A stretch of 17,360 bases of DNA from an uncultured Bacteroides sp. (GTDB taxonomy: Bacteria > Bacteroidota > Bacteroidia > Bacteroidales > Bacteroidaceae): NCBI GenBank assembly GCA_958477465.1, contig CAUEFX010000077.1:1-17360 (forward strand), given 5' to 3'. Positions 1-8,543 of this stretch are shown in pieces (position 1 is the stretch's first letter; every line of letters starts with the position of its first letter). Made by a program: the position numbers and the translations under genes. The notes under the pieces are model-generated. The model saw only the letters and a list, made by a program, of their open reading frames with translations, was not told the origin of the DNA and made no database searches.

Positions 1-215
1 GAAAAACTACTTTGTGAACTTTTATCTATGAAAGATTTTTAATGCGTCAGCCCTGCCGTATCCGCACACCTACAAACACAGTCTGTCAAAGGCTGTTGCA
101 CACGGGCTTCTTCCTAAAATCTTATAATTATTCATCCCTTTCCACTTCTTTATACATGTAATTCGTTATCTTTGCGCCCACTTAACATGTTAATGAATAA
201 ACAACCATCGTTTTA
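1..215. other. Left-edge non-coding leader before the DUF2723 gene
   Basis: No gene is supported here. Frame 1 is open from the edge to a TAA at 40-42 (13 codons), which could be the tail of an upstream gene, but that is too short to identify. The rest is AT-rich leader that holds the promoter box described separately. I see no convincing terminator or RNA gene. Confidence 0.5.
167..174 (+). promoter_or_regulatory. Bacteroides-type -7 promoter box (TATCTTTG)
   Basis: TATCTTTG matches the Bacteroidetes sigma-ABfr -7 consensus TAnnTTTG exactly and lies 41 nt before the ATG at 216. A clear TTTG -33 element at the usual spacing is not visible, so the call rests on the -7 box and its position. 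It would drive the DUF2723 gene and, by close spacing, the genes downstream. Confidence 0.55.
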
Positions 216-3200
216 ATGAAACAGTACAAAACCGTAAACAACCTCGTCGGTTGGCTTACTTTCATTATTGCTGCCACGGTCTATTGCATGACAATAGAGC
301 CGACAGCCAGTTTCTGGGATTGTCCCGAGTTCATTACTACCGGCTATAAACTGGAAGTAGGTCACCCGCCCGGCGCACCTTTCTTCATGCTGACAGCCAA
401 TCTGTTCTCACAATTTGCTTCCGATGCAACCACCGTAGCCAAAATGGTGAATTACATGAGCGCCCTGATGAGCGGTGCCTGTATCCTGTTCCTTTTCTGG
501 AGTATCACCCATCTGGTACGCAAACTCGTTATCAAGGACGAAAACAACATTACCGCCGGTCAGCTGATCACCGTTATGGGCAGCGGACTTGTCGGTGCAT
601 TGGTATATACATTCAGTGACACCTTCTGGTTCAGTGCCGTCGAAGGTGAAGTCTACGCCTACTCCTCCCTGTTCACAGCCGTCGTATTCTGGCTGATTCT
701 GAAGTGGGAAGACGTTGCCGACCAGCCGCACAGCGACCGCTGGATCATCCTGATTGCCTATCTCACCGGATTGAGCATCGGTGTCCACTTGCTGAACCTG
801 CTTTGTCTGCCCGCCATCGTATTGGTATATTACTATAAAAAAGTCCCCGATGCCAATGCCAAAGGTTCGCTCTTGGCCCTTTTCGGCTCTATGGTGCTGG
901 TAGGAATCGTACTTTACGGCATTGTGCCGGGAGTAGTGAAAGTAGGCGGATGGTTCGAACTGCTCTTTGTCAACAGCATGGGGCTGCCATTCAATACCGG
1001 TGTCATCGTTTATATCATCATACTTGCGGCAAGCATCATCTGGGGAGTATACGAGAGCTATACGGAAACCAGCCGCATGCGCATGAATATCTCCTTCCTG
1101 CTCACCATCGCCCTGCTGGGTATTCCGTTCTACGGACACGGAGTGAGCAGCGTCATTATCGGCATCATCGTGCTGGCAGCCTTGGGGCTCTACCTGTTTG
1201 CGAAGAAGCTCGACCGGAAATACCAGATATCCGCACGCAGCATGAACACCGCCCTGCTCTGCACCATGATGATCATGGTAGGGTATTCGTCATACGCCCT
1301 GATCGTTATCCGCTCGACGGCCAACACCCCGATGGACCAGAACTCTCCCGAAGATATCTTCACATTGGGTGAATACTTAGGACGGGAACAGTACGGAACC
1401 CGCCCGCTATTCTACGGACAGGCCTACTCCTCGAAGGTGGAACTGGAGGTGAAAGACGGCTACTGCGTTCCGGTGGAAGCCAGCAGCACCACCAAATACA
1501 TCCGTAAAGAGAAGACATCCGCAGACGAGAAAGACTCGTATATCGAGGTTCCCGGACGTGTGGAGTACAAATATGCACAAAACATGCTCTTCCCGCGTAT
1601 GTACAGCGGCCTGCATGCGGCACAATACAAAAGCTGGGTAGACATCAGCGGTGTCGATGTTCCATACGACGAATGCGGCAACGCCATCATGGTCAACATC
1701 CCGACCCAATGGGAGAATATCAAGTTCTTCTTCCGCTACCAGCTCAACTTCATGTACTGGCGCTACTTTATGTGGAACTTTGCCGGACGTCAGAACGACC
1801 TCCAGGGAAGCGGTGAAATAGAACACGGCAACTGGATTACAGGCATTCCGTTCATCGACAACTGGCTGGTAGGCGATCAGAGCCTGCTTCCGCAGGAGCT
1901 GAAAGAGAACAAAGGGCACAACGTATTCTACTGCCTGCCCCTGCTCTTAGGTATTATCGGCCTCCTCTGGCAAGCCTACCGCGGACAGAAAGGCGTACAG
2001 CAATTCTGGGTGGTATTCTTCCTGTTCTTCATGACCGGTATCGCCATCGTGCTCTATCTGAACCAGACTCCGAGCCAGCCCCGCGAGCGAGATTATGCAT
2101 ACGCAGGCTCCTTCTATGCCTTTGCCATCTGGGTAGGTATGGGTGTGGCAGGTATTGCCAAACTCCTGCAGGACCATGCCAAGATGAAAGAACTTCCGGC
2201 ATCTGTACTGGTTTCGGTACTCTGCCTGCTGGTTCCCATCCAAATGGCAAGCCAGACATGGGATGACCACGATCGCTCGGGACGTTATGTCGCACGCGAT
2301 TTCGGACAAAACTACCTGATGTCTTTGCAGGAAAGCGGTAATCCGATTATCTTCACCAACGGCGACAACGACACCTTCCCGTTGTGGTACAACCAGGAGA
2401 CGGAAGGCTTCCGCACCGATGCCCGTACCTGCAACCTGAGCTATCTGCAAACCGACTGGTACATCGACCAGATGAAACGTCCGGCTTACGACTCTCCGTC
2501 GCTCCCCATCACCTGGGACCGCGTAGAGTACGTGGAAGGAACCAATGAATACATCCAGATCCGTCCGGAAATCAAACAGACCATCGACGCCCTCTATGCC
2601 CAGGCAAAAAGCAGCGACAATCCGGAGGCTTTGCAGAATGTGAACAAGGAGTTCGGAGAAGACCCCTATGAATTGAAGAACATCCTCAAATACTGGATAC
2701 GTTCCGAGAAAGAAGGGCTGCACGTTATCCCGACCGACAGTATCGTCCTCAAGATAGACAAAGAAGCCGTACGCCGCAGCGGTATGAAGATTCCGGAAGC
2801 ATTGGGCGATTCAATCCCCGATCACATGAATATCCTGCTGAGAGACGACAACGGAAGACCCAAGCGCGCACTCTACAAAAGCGAGCTGATGATGCTCGAA
2901 ATGCTGGCGCATGCCAACTGGGAGCGGCCGATGTACATGGCCATCACCGTAGGCCGTGAGAATCAGTTAGGTATGGACAAGCACTTTATCCAGGAAGGTC
3001 TCGCTTCCCGCTTCACACCGTTCGAAACCAAAAAGTTGGGAGCGACCGTAGACAGCGAGAAGATGTACGACAACCTGATGAACAAGTTCAAATTCGGCGG
3101 CATCGACCAGCCGGGCATCTATATCGACGAAAACGTCATGCGCATGTGCTACACCCACCGCCGTATTTTCTCCCAGCTTGTAGAGCAGTTGATGAAAGAA

Positions 3201-3572
3201 GGCCAAAAGGAAAAAGCCCTCGCTGCACTGGATTATGCAGAGAAGATGATTCCTGCCTACAACGTTCCTTACGATTGGCAGAACGGCGCCGTACAGATGG
3301 CGGAAGCCTATTACCAGTTGGGAGAGACGGAGAAGGCAGACAAGATTATGGATGCGCTGGCCCACAAAGCCATCGAATATCTCACCTGGTATCTCAGTCT
3401 GGGCAATTCGCAATTCTTCGTATCGACACGGGAATTCGAATACCACATCGCTCTGCTGAACGAGGAATTGAAAATCATGGAGAAATATAAATCCAAACTG
3501 GCAGACAACTACTCCGGCAAGCTGGACGAGCTGTATGGCATGTATGTTTCCCGCATGAAAGAAGCAAGATAA
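216..3572 (+). CDS. DUF2723 family multi-pass membrane protein (putative protein O-mannosyltransferase type)
   Basis: This 1118-residue inner-membrane protein starts with a membrane segment (about 9-27), followed by the family's signature loop with FWDCPEF (33-39) and GHPPGAPFF (49-57). Many hydrophobic segments run to about residue 700. A soluble C-terminal part contains the conserved NGDNDTFPLWY region (about 713-723) and ends in helical TPR-like repeats (about 1005-1115). The family (PF11028) includes human TMEM260, an O-mannosyltransferase. The acidic residues of the first loop and the HPPG motif fit a GT-C-type lipid-linked sugar transferase. In Bacteroides a role in periplasmic protein glycosylation is plausible but inferred. 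The ATG at 216 is preceded by a -7 box at 167-174. The deacetylase gene follows 7 nt after the stop, so the two are likely co-transcribed. Family assignment is strong; substrate is unknown. Confidence 0.88.
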   Translation: MKQYKTVNNLVGWLTFIIAATVYCMTIEPTASFWDCPEFITTGYKLEVGHPPGAPFFMLTANLFSQFASDATTVAKMVNYMSALMSGACILFLFWSITHLVRKLVIKDENNITAGQLITVMGSGLVGALVYTFSDTFWFSAVEGEVYAYSSLFTAVVFWLILKWEDVADQPHSDRWIILIAYLTGLSIGVHLLNLLCLPAIVLVYYYKKVPDANAKGSLLALFGSMVLVGIVLYGIVPGVVKVGGWFELLFVNSMGLPFNTGVIVYIIILAASIIWGVYESYTETSRMRMNISFLLTIALLGIPFYGHGVSSVIIGIIVLAALGLYLFAKKLDRKYQISARSMNTALLCTMMIMVGYSSYALIVIRSTANTPMDQNSPEDIFTLGEYLGREQYGTRPLFYGQAYSSKVELEVKDGYCVPVEASSTTKYIRKEKTSADEKDSYIEVPGRVEYKYAQNMLFPRMYSGLHAAQYKSWVDISGVDVPYDECGNAIMVNIPTQWENIKFFFRYQLNFMYWRYFMWNFAGRQNDLQGSGEIEHGNWITGIPFIDNWLVGDQSLLPQELKENKGHNVFYCLPLLLGIIGLLWQAYRGQKGVQQFWVVFFLFFMTGIAIVLYLNQTPSQPRERDYAYAGSFYAFAIWVGMGVAGIAKLLQDHAKMKELPASVLVSVLCLLVPIQMASQTWDDHDRSGRYVARDFGQNYLMSLQESGNPIIFTNGDNDTFPLWYNQETEGFRTDARTCNLSYLQTDWYIDQMKRPAYDSPSLPITWDRVEYVEGTNEYIQIRPEIKQTIDALYAQAKSSDNPEALQNVNKEFGEDPYELKNILKYWIRSEKEGLHVIPTDSIVLKIDKEAVRRSGMKIPEALGDSIPDHMNILLRDDNGRPKRALYKSELMMLEMLAHANWERPMYMAITVGRENQLGMDKHFIQEGLASRFTPFETKKLGATVDSEKMYDNLMNKFKFGGIDQPGIYIDENVMRMCYTHRRIFSQLVEQLMKEGQKEKALAALDYAEKMIPAYNVPYDWQNGAVQMAEAYYQLGETEKADKIMDALAHKAIEYLTWYLSLGNSQFFVSTREFEYHIALLNEELKIMEKYKSKLADNYSGKLDELYGMYVSRMKEAR

Positions 3573-3579
3573 AAAGGCT

Positions 3580-4245
3580 ATGTTTATAGAGCAACCACCG
3601 TGGTTTTTCCGCGCTCTATATCCGAAAGCGATCTTCCGGATGAATCCCGACGAGAAAGCTGTTTATCTGACTTTCGACGACGGGCCCATTCCGGAAGTGA
3701 CTCCGTGGGTACTGGAGTTGCTGGACAAATACGACATCAAGGCCACCTTTTTCATGGTAGGCGATAACATAAGGAAGTATCCGGATATATTCAGAATGGT
3801 GGTAGAACACGGACACCGGATCGGTAATCACACGTTCAACCACATCCGCGGGTTCGAATACTCCGCCGATGAATACCTGGAGAACACCGACCTCGCCAAC
3901 CGGGAAATGAAGACCGACCTCTTCCGTCCGCCGCACGGACACATGGGATTCAGACAGTATCATACACTGAGACAGCACTATGACATCATCATGTGGGATC
4001 TGGTGACACGTGATTATAGTAAGAGGAGACGCCCCGAGCAGGTCTTTGCCAACGTAAAACGGTATGTGCGCAACGGTTCCATCATCACCTTTCACGACTC
4101 ACTGAAATCGTGGAATAACGGAAACCTGCCATACGCCCTGCCCCGCTCCATCGAGTACCTGAAACAACAGGGATACGCCTTTAAAGTATTTCCTGCCCGG
4201 AAAAATCCGCCAAGCGATGATAACGACGGGAAGGTAACCGGATAA
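3580..4245 (+). CDS. Polysaccharide deacetylase family protein (NodB homology domain, CE4)
   Basis: This 221-residue protein carries all five NodB motifs: TFDDGP (31-36; catalytic base D33 and metal ligand D34), HTFNH (84-88; zinc ligands H84 and H88), RPPHG (116-120), WD (139-140) and FHDS (171-174; H172). The metal triad Asp-His-His is intact, so a hydrolase that removes N-acetyl or O-acetyl groups from a glycan is expected. No signal peptide or membrane segment is visible at the N-terminus, so it may act in the cytoplasm or be exported by another route. The start lies 7 nt after the DUF2723 stop, suggesting one operon and possibly a shared glycan or glycoprotein pathway (inference). The last eight codons lie in the first copy of a degenerate 28-bp tandem repeat. 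The substrate cannot be deduced. Confidence 0.88.
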   Translation: MFIEQPPWFFRALYPKAIFRMNPDEKAVYLTFDDGPIPEVTPWVLELLDKYDIKATFFMVGDNIRKYPDIFRMVVEHGHRIGNHTFNHIRGFEYSADEYLENTDLANREMKTDLFRPPHGHMGFRQYHTLRQHYDIIMWDLVTRDYSKRRRPEQVFANVKRYVRNGSIITFHDSLKSWNNGNLPYALPRSIEYLKQQGYAFKVFPARKNPPSDDNDGKVTG

Positions 4246-4304
4246 TGCCAGTGACAGGAAATAAAGCGGATAGTGACAGTGACGGGAAGTAAAAGTATAA
4301 AAAC
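4221..4304. repeat. Degenerate 28-bp tandem repeat (three copies)
   Basis: Three 28-bp units begin at 4221, 4249 and 4277. Units 2 and 3 share cagtgacRggaaRtaaa at 15 of 17 positions, and units 1 and 2 agree at roughly two thirds of positions, including the stretch cggatar. Unit 1 covers the last codons and stop of the deacetylase gene; units 2 and 3 fill the gap before queG. Confidence 0.5.
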
Positions 4305-4310
4305 AAAACC

Positions 4311-5294
4311 ATGGAGGCAAAAGACCTTTCTGCAAAAAAACTTTCTGTAAGCCAAATAAAAGCCGAAGCCCTACGCCTCGGCTTTTCTGCATGCGGAATG
4401 GCACCGGCAGAACCGGTGAGCCCGGCTGTTGCCGACGCTTTCTGCCGATGGCAGGCACAAGGAATGCAGGCCGACATGCACTACATGGGCAACAACCTTG
4501 ACAAACGGCTCGACCCCCGCCTGCTGATGGAGGGCACACGCACCATCCTGTCTGTGGCTCTCAACTATTATCCCGCCCGGCAATTGCGGGAAGACCAATA
4601 CCAGTTTGCCTGGTATGCCTACGGAAAGGACTACCACGACCTGATGAAAGCCAAACTGACCGCATTGCAGGCATTCATCTCCGCACACGCTCCCCTACCC
4701 TTGCAGAGCCGCGTATTCTGTGATACCGCCCCTGTATTGGAGCGTTATTGGGCCTATCGCGCAGGCCTCGGCTGGATAGGAAAAAACACCCAGCTCATCC
4801 TTCCGCATGCCGGTTCCTGCTTTTTCCTGGGAGAGCTGTTTCTCAATATCGAGGCAGACGAATACGACCGGCCGCAGAAAAACCGGTGCGGCAATTGTAA
4901 CCGATGCATAGAGGCATGCCCCGCAAAAGCGCTGGAGGCTCCCTTTTTGCTTAATTCGAGGCGTTGTCTCTCTTACCTTACCATTGAGCACCGAGACGCC
5001 ATTCCGCTCTCTGAGGGCAAAAAAATGGGCAATAAGATATACGGTTGCGACGAATGCCAGAAAGCCTGCCCCTGGAACAAGTTTGCCACCCCTTGCCGGA
5101 CGCCGGAGCTGCAACCTACGGAGCTCTTCATGCAGATGGAGAAAAAGGACTGGCATACACTGACAGAAGAACAATACAGGGTACTTTTCAAGGGAAGCGC
5201 CGTGAAAAGGGCCAAATACGCCGGACTGATGCGAAACATACATCTGGTGGAAAACAATACAAAAAGAGCCGTATCAGACTCTGTTTTTGAGTAA
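4311..5294 (+). CDS. queG: Epoxyqueuosine reductase QueG
   Basis: QueG is the cytoplasmic cobalamin- and iron-sulfur-dependent enzyme that reduces epoxyqueuosine to queuosine at wobble position 34 of tRNAs with GUN anticodons. The 327-residue protein has the catalytic-acid segment CDTAPVLER (137-145, D138) and the GWIGKN segment (154-159). Two ferredoxin-like cluster motifs follow, CGNCNRCIEACP (193-204) and CDECQKACPWN (246-256), plus an extra Cys219 before the second. The GLMRNIHL stretch near 285-292 is also typical. Length fits the shorter QueG proteins that lack the long C-terminal HEAT extension. The ATG at 4311 is the only reasonable start; the next Met is already inside the domain. 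No other queuosine gene is nearby. The last codons form the left arm of the terminator at 5262-5309. Confidence 0.95.
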   Translation: MEAKDLSAKKLSVSQIKAEALRLGFSACGMAPAEPVSPAVADAFCRWQAQGMQADMHYMGNNLDKRLDPRLLMEGTRTILSVALNYYPARQLREDQYQFAWYAYGKDYHDLMKAKLTALQAFISAHAPLPLQSRVFCDTAPVLERYWAYRAGLGWIGKNTQLILPHAGSCFFLGELFLNIEADEYDRPQKNRCGNCNRCIEACPAKALEAPFLLNSRRCLSYLTIEHRDAIPLSEGKKMGNKIYGCDECQKACPWNKFATPCRTPELQPTELFMQMEKKDWHTLTEEQYRVLFKGSAVKRAKYAGLMRNIHLVENNTKRAVSDSVFE

Positions 5295-5309
5295 TGATAC
5301 GGCTCTTTT
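5262..5309. terminator. Bidirectional intrinsic terminator between queG and the DUF4861 gene
   Basis: Perfect 15-bp inverted arms, aaaagagccgtatca (5262-5276) and its complement (5295-5309), are separated by 18 nt. Reading + the hairpin ends in TTTT; reading - it ends in TTTTT. The left arm and loop encode the last residues and stop of QueG. It sits between convergent genes and can stop both. Confidence 0.85.
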
Positions 5310-5335
5310 CTTAGCCTTTCGGGGGGATACCCCGG

Positions 5336-6577
5336 TTACTGTACAGTCACTGTCAGCGGAGCCCGCAGCTTCTGTGCAAACGAAGCCATATACTCATTCC
5401 AGGCATCAGCTGTTTTGATATCAGCCTTGTCCCATGCAGCTCCCCAGTAATAAGTGTATTCCGAACCCGGCTCGTAGTCACTGATAGCCAATACATGACC
5501 GTCTGCTCCACCGCGCAGCTCTTCCTTCTCCTTCTCCGGGAAAAGAACGACCTTAGCCTCTTTTACCGTGGCAGGGAAAGCTGCACCGACGAAAATCTTT
5601 CCATTGTTGTTGTTTACGTTATCCGTCGGGTCTACATAAGTGATATAACCGTCAGCGGCATCGGCAACAACGGCACCGTCCGGTTCATGAAGCACAAGAC
5701 CGGTAGCAACAGGAGTCACCTCATTCAGGTTGCTGTAAGAAACAACCGTCTTGTTCAGGTGCGAACCTGCATCCAGAGAGATCAGACGAGTCTCCACCAC
5801 ATCCGTATTCTCTTTCACCGTCAAGGGGTTGTACACCAGTTTCACAGTGAAACGCAGCGGACCGTTGTCCAGAATCTCCTGTGTGGCGTAGCAATAAGGA
5901 TAAACAATCTCACCATCAACCAGCAGGGCAGCCGTACCACCGCCCAATGTCGGTCCTACTTTGTAGCAATCCAGTCCATTGCCATGGTCTACGTGATAAG
6001 AAACCGAGCGGTAAAGCTCACTTGCTGCCTCAGGATCCGTCTTCTTCAGTTCGTTGATCTTTACCTTTGTCTCCGGATTCAATTCGCTGGCATAACGGGC
6101 TTCTACAACCGGTTCTGTCGTGTTGTATTTGGTCCAGACATCATAGCCGAAAGCACGCTCGCCGGAAGCCTGCAGAGCCGGGCCATAAGTACGGAAAGCA
6201 ACCAGATCATTCTCCCATGCCACATCATCCACACGTTCGGGATAGTAGCGTCCGCATGCCTTTGTAGCAAAAACAGCCGGTTCGCCTGCCTGGATAGTAT
6301 AAGCAGCAGTCCCGTTCGCCTTTACCGTAGCCGGGAAAATCACTTTCTCGTCATACGTAATCTGATAAGGTACCTGCTGTCCGTCAGCATCGAGTACGAC
6401 AATCTGTGCCGTATCTGCCAATTGCAATTTAGAAGTAACATCACTCATGGATACCTCTACCATCTCACCGGCACGCTCCATGGCAGTCGGGTTCGTTACC
6501 GTTACAGTAACCGTTTTACTCTCGTTGCAGGCAAAACAGACAAGAGCGGTTGCAATAAAGAAAAATAGTTTTTTCAT
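5336..6577 (-). CDS. DUF4861 domain-containing lipoprotein
   Basis: This 413-residue protein starts with a lipoprotein-type signal (KK, then a hydrophobic stretch, then a Cys at 17 within VCFAC), so it is probably lipidated and envelope-bound. The mature part is beta-rich and matches what I recognise as the DUF4861 family, for example the DVWTKYNTTEPVVEARY segment and the SDYEPGSEYTYYWGAAW segment near the C-terminus. The family occurs in polysaccharide utilisation loci of Bacteroidetes, often near uronate-processing genes, but I know of no settled catalytic function. It is the last gene of the kduI-kduD block, 79 nt after kduD, with a small hairpin in the gap. A glycan-binding or uronic-acid-acting role is inference from position. 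The last Met-rich start with the Lys-Lys signal is the natural start. Confidence 0.75.
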   Translation of the reverse strand: MKKLFFFIATALVCFACNESKTVTVTVTNPTAMERAGEMVEVSMSDVTSKLQLADTAQIVVLDADGQQVPYQITYDEKVIFPATVKANGTAAYTIQAGEPAVFATKACGRYYPERVDDVAWENDLVAFRTYGPALQASGERAFGYDVWTKYNTTEPVVEARYASELNPETKVKINELKKTDPEAASELYRSVSYHVDHGNGLDCYKVGPTLGGGTAALLVDGEIVYPYCYATQEILDNGPLRFTVKLVYNPLTVKENTDVVETRLISLDAGSHLNKTVVSYSNLNEVTPVATGLVLHEPDGAVVADAADGYITYVDPTDNVNNNNGKIFVGAAFPATVKEAKVVLFPEKEKEELRGGADGHVLAISDYEPGSEYTYYWGAAWDKADIKTADAWNEYMASFAQKLRAPLTVTVQ

Positions 6578-6610
6578 CTTTCTGTTGTTATTTGATACTA
6601 AAAACCTGAA

Positions 6611-6633
6611 AGGGCGGAGTCCTCCCCCGCCCT
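6611..6633 (-). terminator. Weak hairpin between kduD and the DUF4861 gene (possible partial terminator)
   Basis: A 7-bp perfect stem (agggcgg / ccgccct) with a 9-nt loop lies 24 nt after the kduD stop. On the - strand it is followed by ttcaggttttta, a poor T-tract. It may stop part of the transcription and lower DUF4861 expression, or act as an mRNA-stabilising structure. Confidence 0.35.
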
Positions 6634-6656
6634 ACAGTATGACTGTCTTTTGTCTT

Positions 6657-7451
6657 TTATTTCGGTTGTTTTCCGATGTATGCCAAGATACCGCCGTCAA
6701 CGTACAGGATATGTCCGTTTACAAAATTAGAGGCATCCGATGCCAAGAATACGGCCGGTCCCATCAAATCCTCCGGAGTTCCCCAACGGGCAGCCGGTGT
6801 TTTGGCGATGATGAATGAATCGAACGGATGACGTGAACCGTCCGGTTGGATCTCGCGCAACGGAGCAGTCTGCGGAGTAGCGATATAACCCGGGCCGATG
6901 CCATTGCACTGAATGTTGAATTCACCGTACTCAGAAGCAATGTTCTTAGTCAACATCTTCAGACCACCCTTGGCAGCAGCATAAGCTGATACAGTTTCAC
7001 GTCCCAACTCACTCATCATTGAGCAGATGTTGATGATTTTACCGTGGCCTTTTTTAATCATTGAAGGAATGACTGCCTTTGACACGATGAACGGGCCGTT
7101 CAGGTCGATGTCGATAACCTGGCGGAATTCGGCAGCGGTCATTTCATGCATCGGAATACGCTTGATGATACCTGCATTATTAACCAGAATGTCGATAACC
7201 CCTACTTCTTTCTCGATCTGAGCAACCAGAGCGTTTACCTGCTCTTCATTGGTCACATCACATACATATCCTTTAGCCTCGATACCTTCAGCTTTGTAAG
7301 CGGCAAGACCTTTGTCTACCAGTTCTTGCTTGATATCGTTAAACACAATCTTTGCACCTGCCTGAGCAAAAGCCGTAGCCAGCGCAAAACCGATTCCGTA
7401 AGATGCACCTGTTACCAGTGCTACTTTACCTTCTAATGAAAAGTTTACCAT
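6657..7451 (-). CDS. kduD: 2-dehydro-3-deoxy-D-gluconate 5-dehydrogenase / gluconate 5-dehydrogenase-like SDR (KduD)
   Basis: This 264-residue classical short-chain dehydrogenase has the cofactor-binding motif TGASYGIG (14-21), an acidic D65 in CDV, NNAG (91-94), the catalytic Ser144 and the YAAAK motif (Tyr157, Lys161), then the GPGYIAT segment and C-terminal VDGG. Sequence alone leaves KduD and gluconate 5-dehydrogenase (IdnO) as alternatives. The adjacent kduI makes KduD more likely: it reduces 3-deoxy-D-glycero-2,5-hexodiulosonate to 2-keto-3-deoxygluconate with NAD(P)H. The protein is cytoplasmic and soluble. The gene is 142 nt downstream of kduI on the same strand. The gap holds a nested hairpin but no clear -7 box, so co-transcription from the kduI promoter is likely. 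Confidence 0.88.
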   Translation of the reverse strand: MVNFSLEGKVALVTGASYGIGFALATAFAQAGAKIVFNDIKQELVDKGLAAYKAEGIEAKGYVCDVTNEEQVNALVAQIEKEVGVIDILVNNAGIIKRIPMHEMTAAEFRQVIDIDLNGPFIVSKAVIPSMIKKGHGKIINICSMMSELGRETVSAYAAAKGGLKMLTKNIASEYGEFNIQCNGIGPGYIATPQTAPLREIQPDGSRHPFDSFIIAKTPAARWGTPEDLMGPAVFLASDASNFVNGHILYVDGGILAYIGKQPK

Positions 7452-7467
7452 AATAATAATTATTTAT

Positions 7468-7519
7468 GTGCCTATATGTCGGCATGCCCCTAAAGGCATC
7501 CACCCGCATATCCCGGCAC
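7468..7519 (-). promoter_or_regulatory. Nested hairpin in the 5' leader of kduD
   Basis: In the kduI-kduD gap, outer arms gtgcc (7468-7472) and ggcac (7515-7519) enclose an inner stem atgcc (7484-7488) / ggcat (7495-7499) with a 6-nt loop. No T-tract follows on the - strand, so it is not a simple terminator. It could stabilise or process the kduD mRNA. Confidence 0.3.
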
Positions 7520-7593
7520 GAAGGTTGTTAATTAATTGTTCTTTTTGTGCTGTTTCTCAAATTGAAACATTACCCTACCGGCACATTGCCGCC

Positions 7594-8436
7594 TTATTTA
7601 AGGTCTGTAATCAGTGAGAAATCCTGGTCTCCATAGTCGAGGTTTTCTCCGCCCATACCCCAGATAAATGTATAGTTGTGCGTAGCGGCAGCTGAGTGAA
7701 TAGACCATTCGGGAGACAATACAGCCTGATCGCCCTTCATCCATACGTGACGTGTTTCGTCTACCTCACCCATGAAATGGCATACAGCATGTTCTTCGGG
7801 AACTTCAAAATAGAAATAAGCTTCCATACGGCGGCTGTGAACGTGGGCCGGCATCGTGTTCCATACGCTTCCCGGAGCCAATTCCGTCATACCCATCTGC
7901 AACTGGCAGGTAGGCAATACCTGATTCACCAGCATCTTATTGATATTACGGTGGTTGGAGCCTTCCAGTGATCCCATTTCTGCAACCACGGCATCCTTCT
8001 TCGTAACCTTCTTATCCGGATAATTGCGGTGAGCAGTCAATGAGTTGAAATAGAATTTGGCAGGATTCTTTTCATCCTTGCTTTCGAAAGTCACTTCACG
8101 GTCTCCGGAACCCAGGTAAAGGGCTTCCTTATAATCAAGTTCGAATACGGCATCACCGGCTTTCACTACACCGGGACCGCCTACATTGAAAATACCCATT
8201 TCACGACGGGTCAGGAAGAAAGGAGCTTTCAGCGGATCGATGGCTTCCAGTTTCAGCACCTCTCCTACCGGCATTGCACCACCGACTACCATGCGGTCGT
8301 ACATAGAATATACCATATTTACCTCGTTTGCCGAGAATACTTTTTCAATCAGGAAGTCACGACGGATTCTCGTGGTATCGTAGCTTTTTGCATCTTCCGG
8401 ATGCGCAGCATAGCGAATTTCATAGTTTGTTTTCAT
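7594..8436 (-). CDS. kduI: 5-dehydro-4-deoxy-D-glucuronate isomerase KduI
   Basis: KduI isomerises 5-keto-4-deoxyuronate, formed from the unsaturated end of lyase products, to 3-deoxy-D-glycero-2,5-hexodiulosonate. The 280-residue protein has the family's usual length and the cupin zinc site HVHSRRME (His198, His200, Glu205) plus His247 in the WSIHSAA segment, the same four-ligand arrangement as in E. coli KduI. The N-terminus MKTNYEIRYAAHPEDAK is typical. It is cytoplasmic. It is the first gene of the - strand block, with kduD and the DUF4861 gene following, so the block feeds unsaturated uronates (from pectin, glycosaminoglycans or similar) towards KDG. A -7 box lies 65 nt before the ATG and a dyad further upstream. 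Confidence 0.95.
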   Translation of the reverse strand: MKTNYEIRYAAHPEDAKSYDTTRIRRDFLIEKVFSANEVNMVYSMYDRMVVGGAMPVGEVLKLEAIDPLKAPFFLTRREMGIFNVGGPGVVKAGDAVFELDYKEALYLGSGDREVTFESKDEKNPAKFYFNSLTAHRNYPDKKVTKKDAVVAEMGSLEGSNHRNINKMLVNQVLPTCQLQMGMTELAPGSVWNTMPAHVHSRRMEAYFYFEVPEEHAVCHFMGEVDETRHVWMKGDQAVLSPEWSIHSAAATHNYTFIWGMGGENLDYGDQDFSLITDLK

Positions 8437-8500
8437 ACTTTATCTATTTAAACAGTTTATAATATTACAGTTCAGGTGCACGTCGTTTGCGTACACGATG

Positions 8501-8508
8501 CAAAAATA
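8501..8508 (-). promoter_or_regulatory. kduI -7 promoter box (TATTTTTG)
   Basis: On the - strand TATTTTTG matches TAnnTTTG and lies 64 nt before the kduI ATG. The nearest upstream TTTG (8523-8526) is only 14 nt away, shorter than the usual -33/-7 spacing, which would fit a promoter that depends on an activator. Confidence 0.5.
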
Positions 8509-8543
8509 GAAAAAGAAAATGGCAAAACCTTGCATTTTTGTTC

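Noticed and set aside
1..42. Open frame to a TAA at 40-42 at the left edge
   Set aside because: Only 13 codons are visible; it may be the tail of an upstream gene but nothing supports this beyond an open frame.
408..1139. 243-codon - strand open frame inside the DUF2723 gene
   Set aside because: The opposite frame encodes a recognisable membrane protein; the antisense product is low-complexity Gln/Asp/Gly/His-rich and has no motif.
5495..6568. 357-codon + strand open frame opposite the DUF4861 gene
   Set aside because: It is antisense to a well-supported lipoprotein gene and is rich in Arg, Ser, Cys and His, as expected of a mirror frame.
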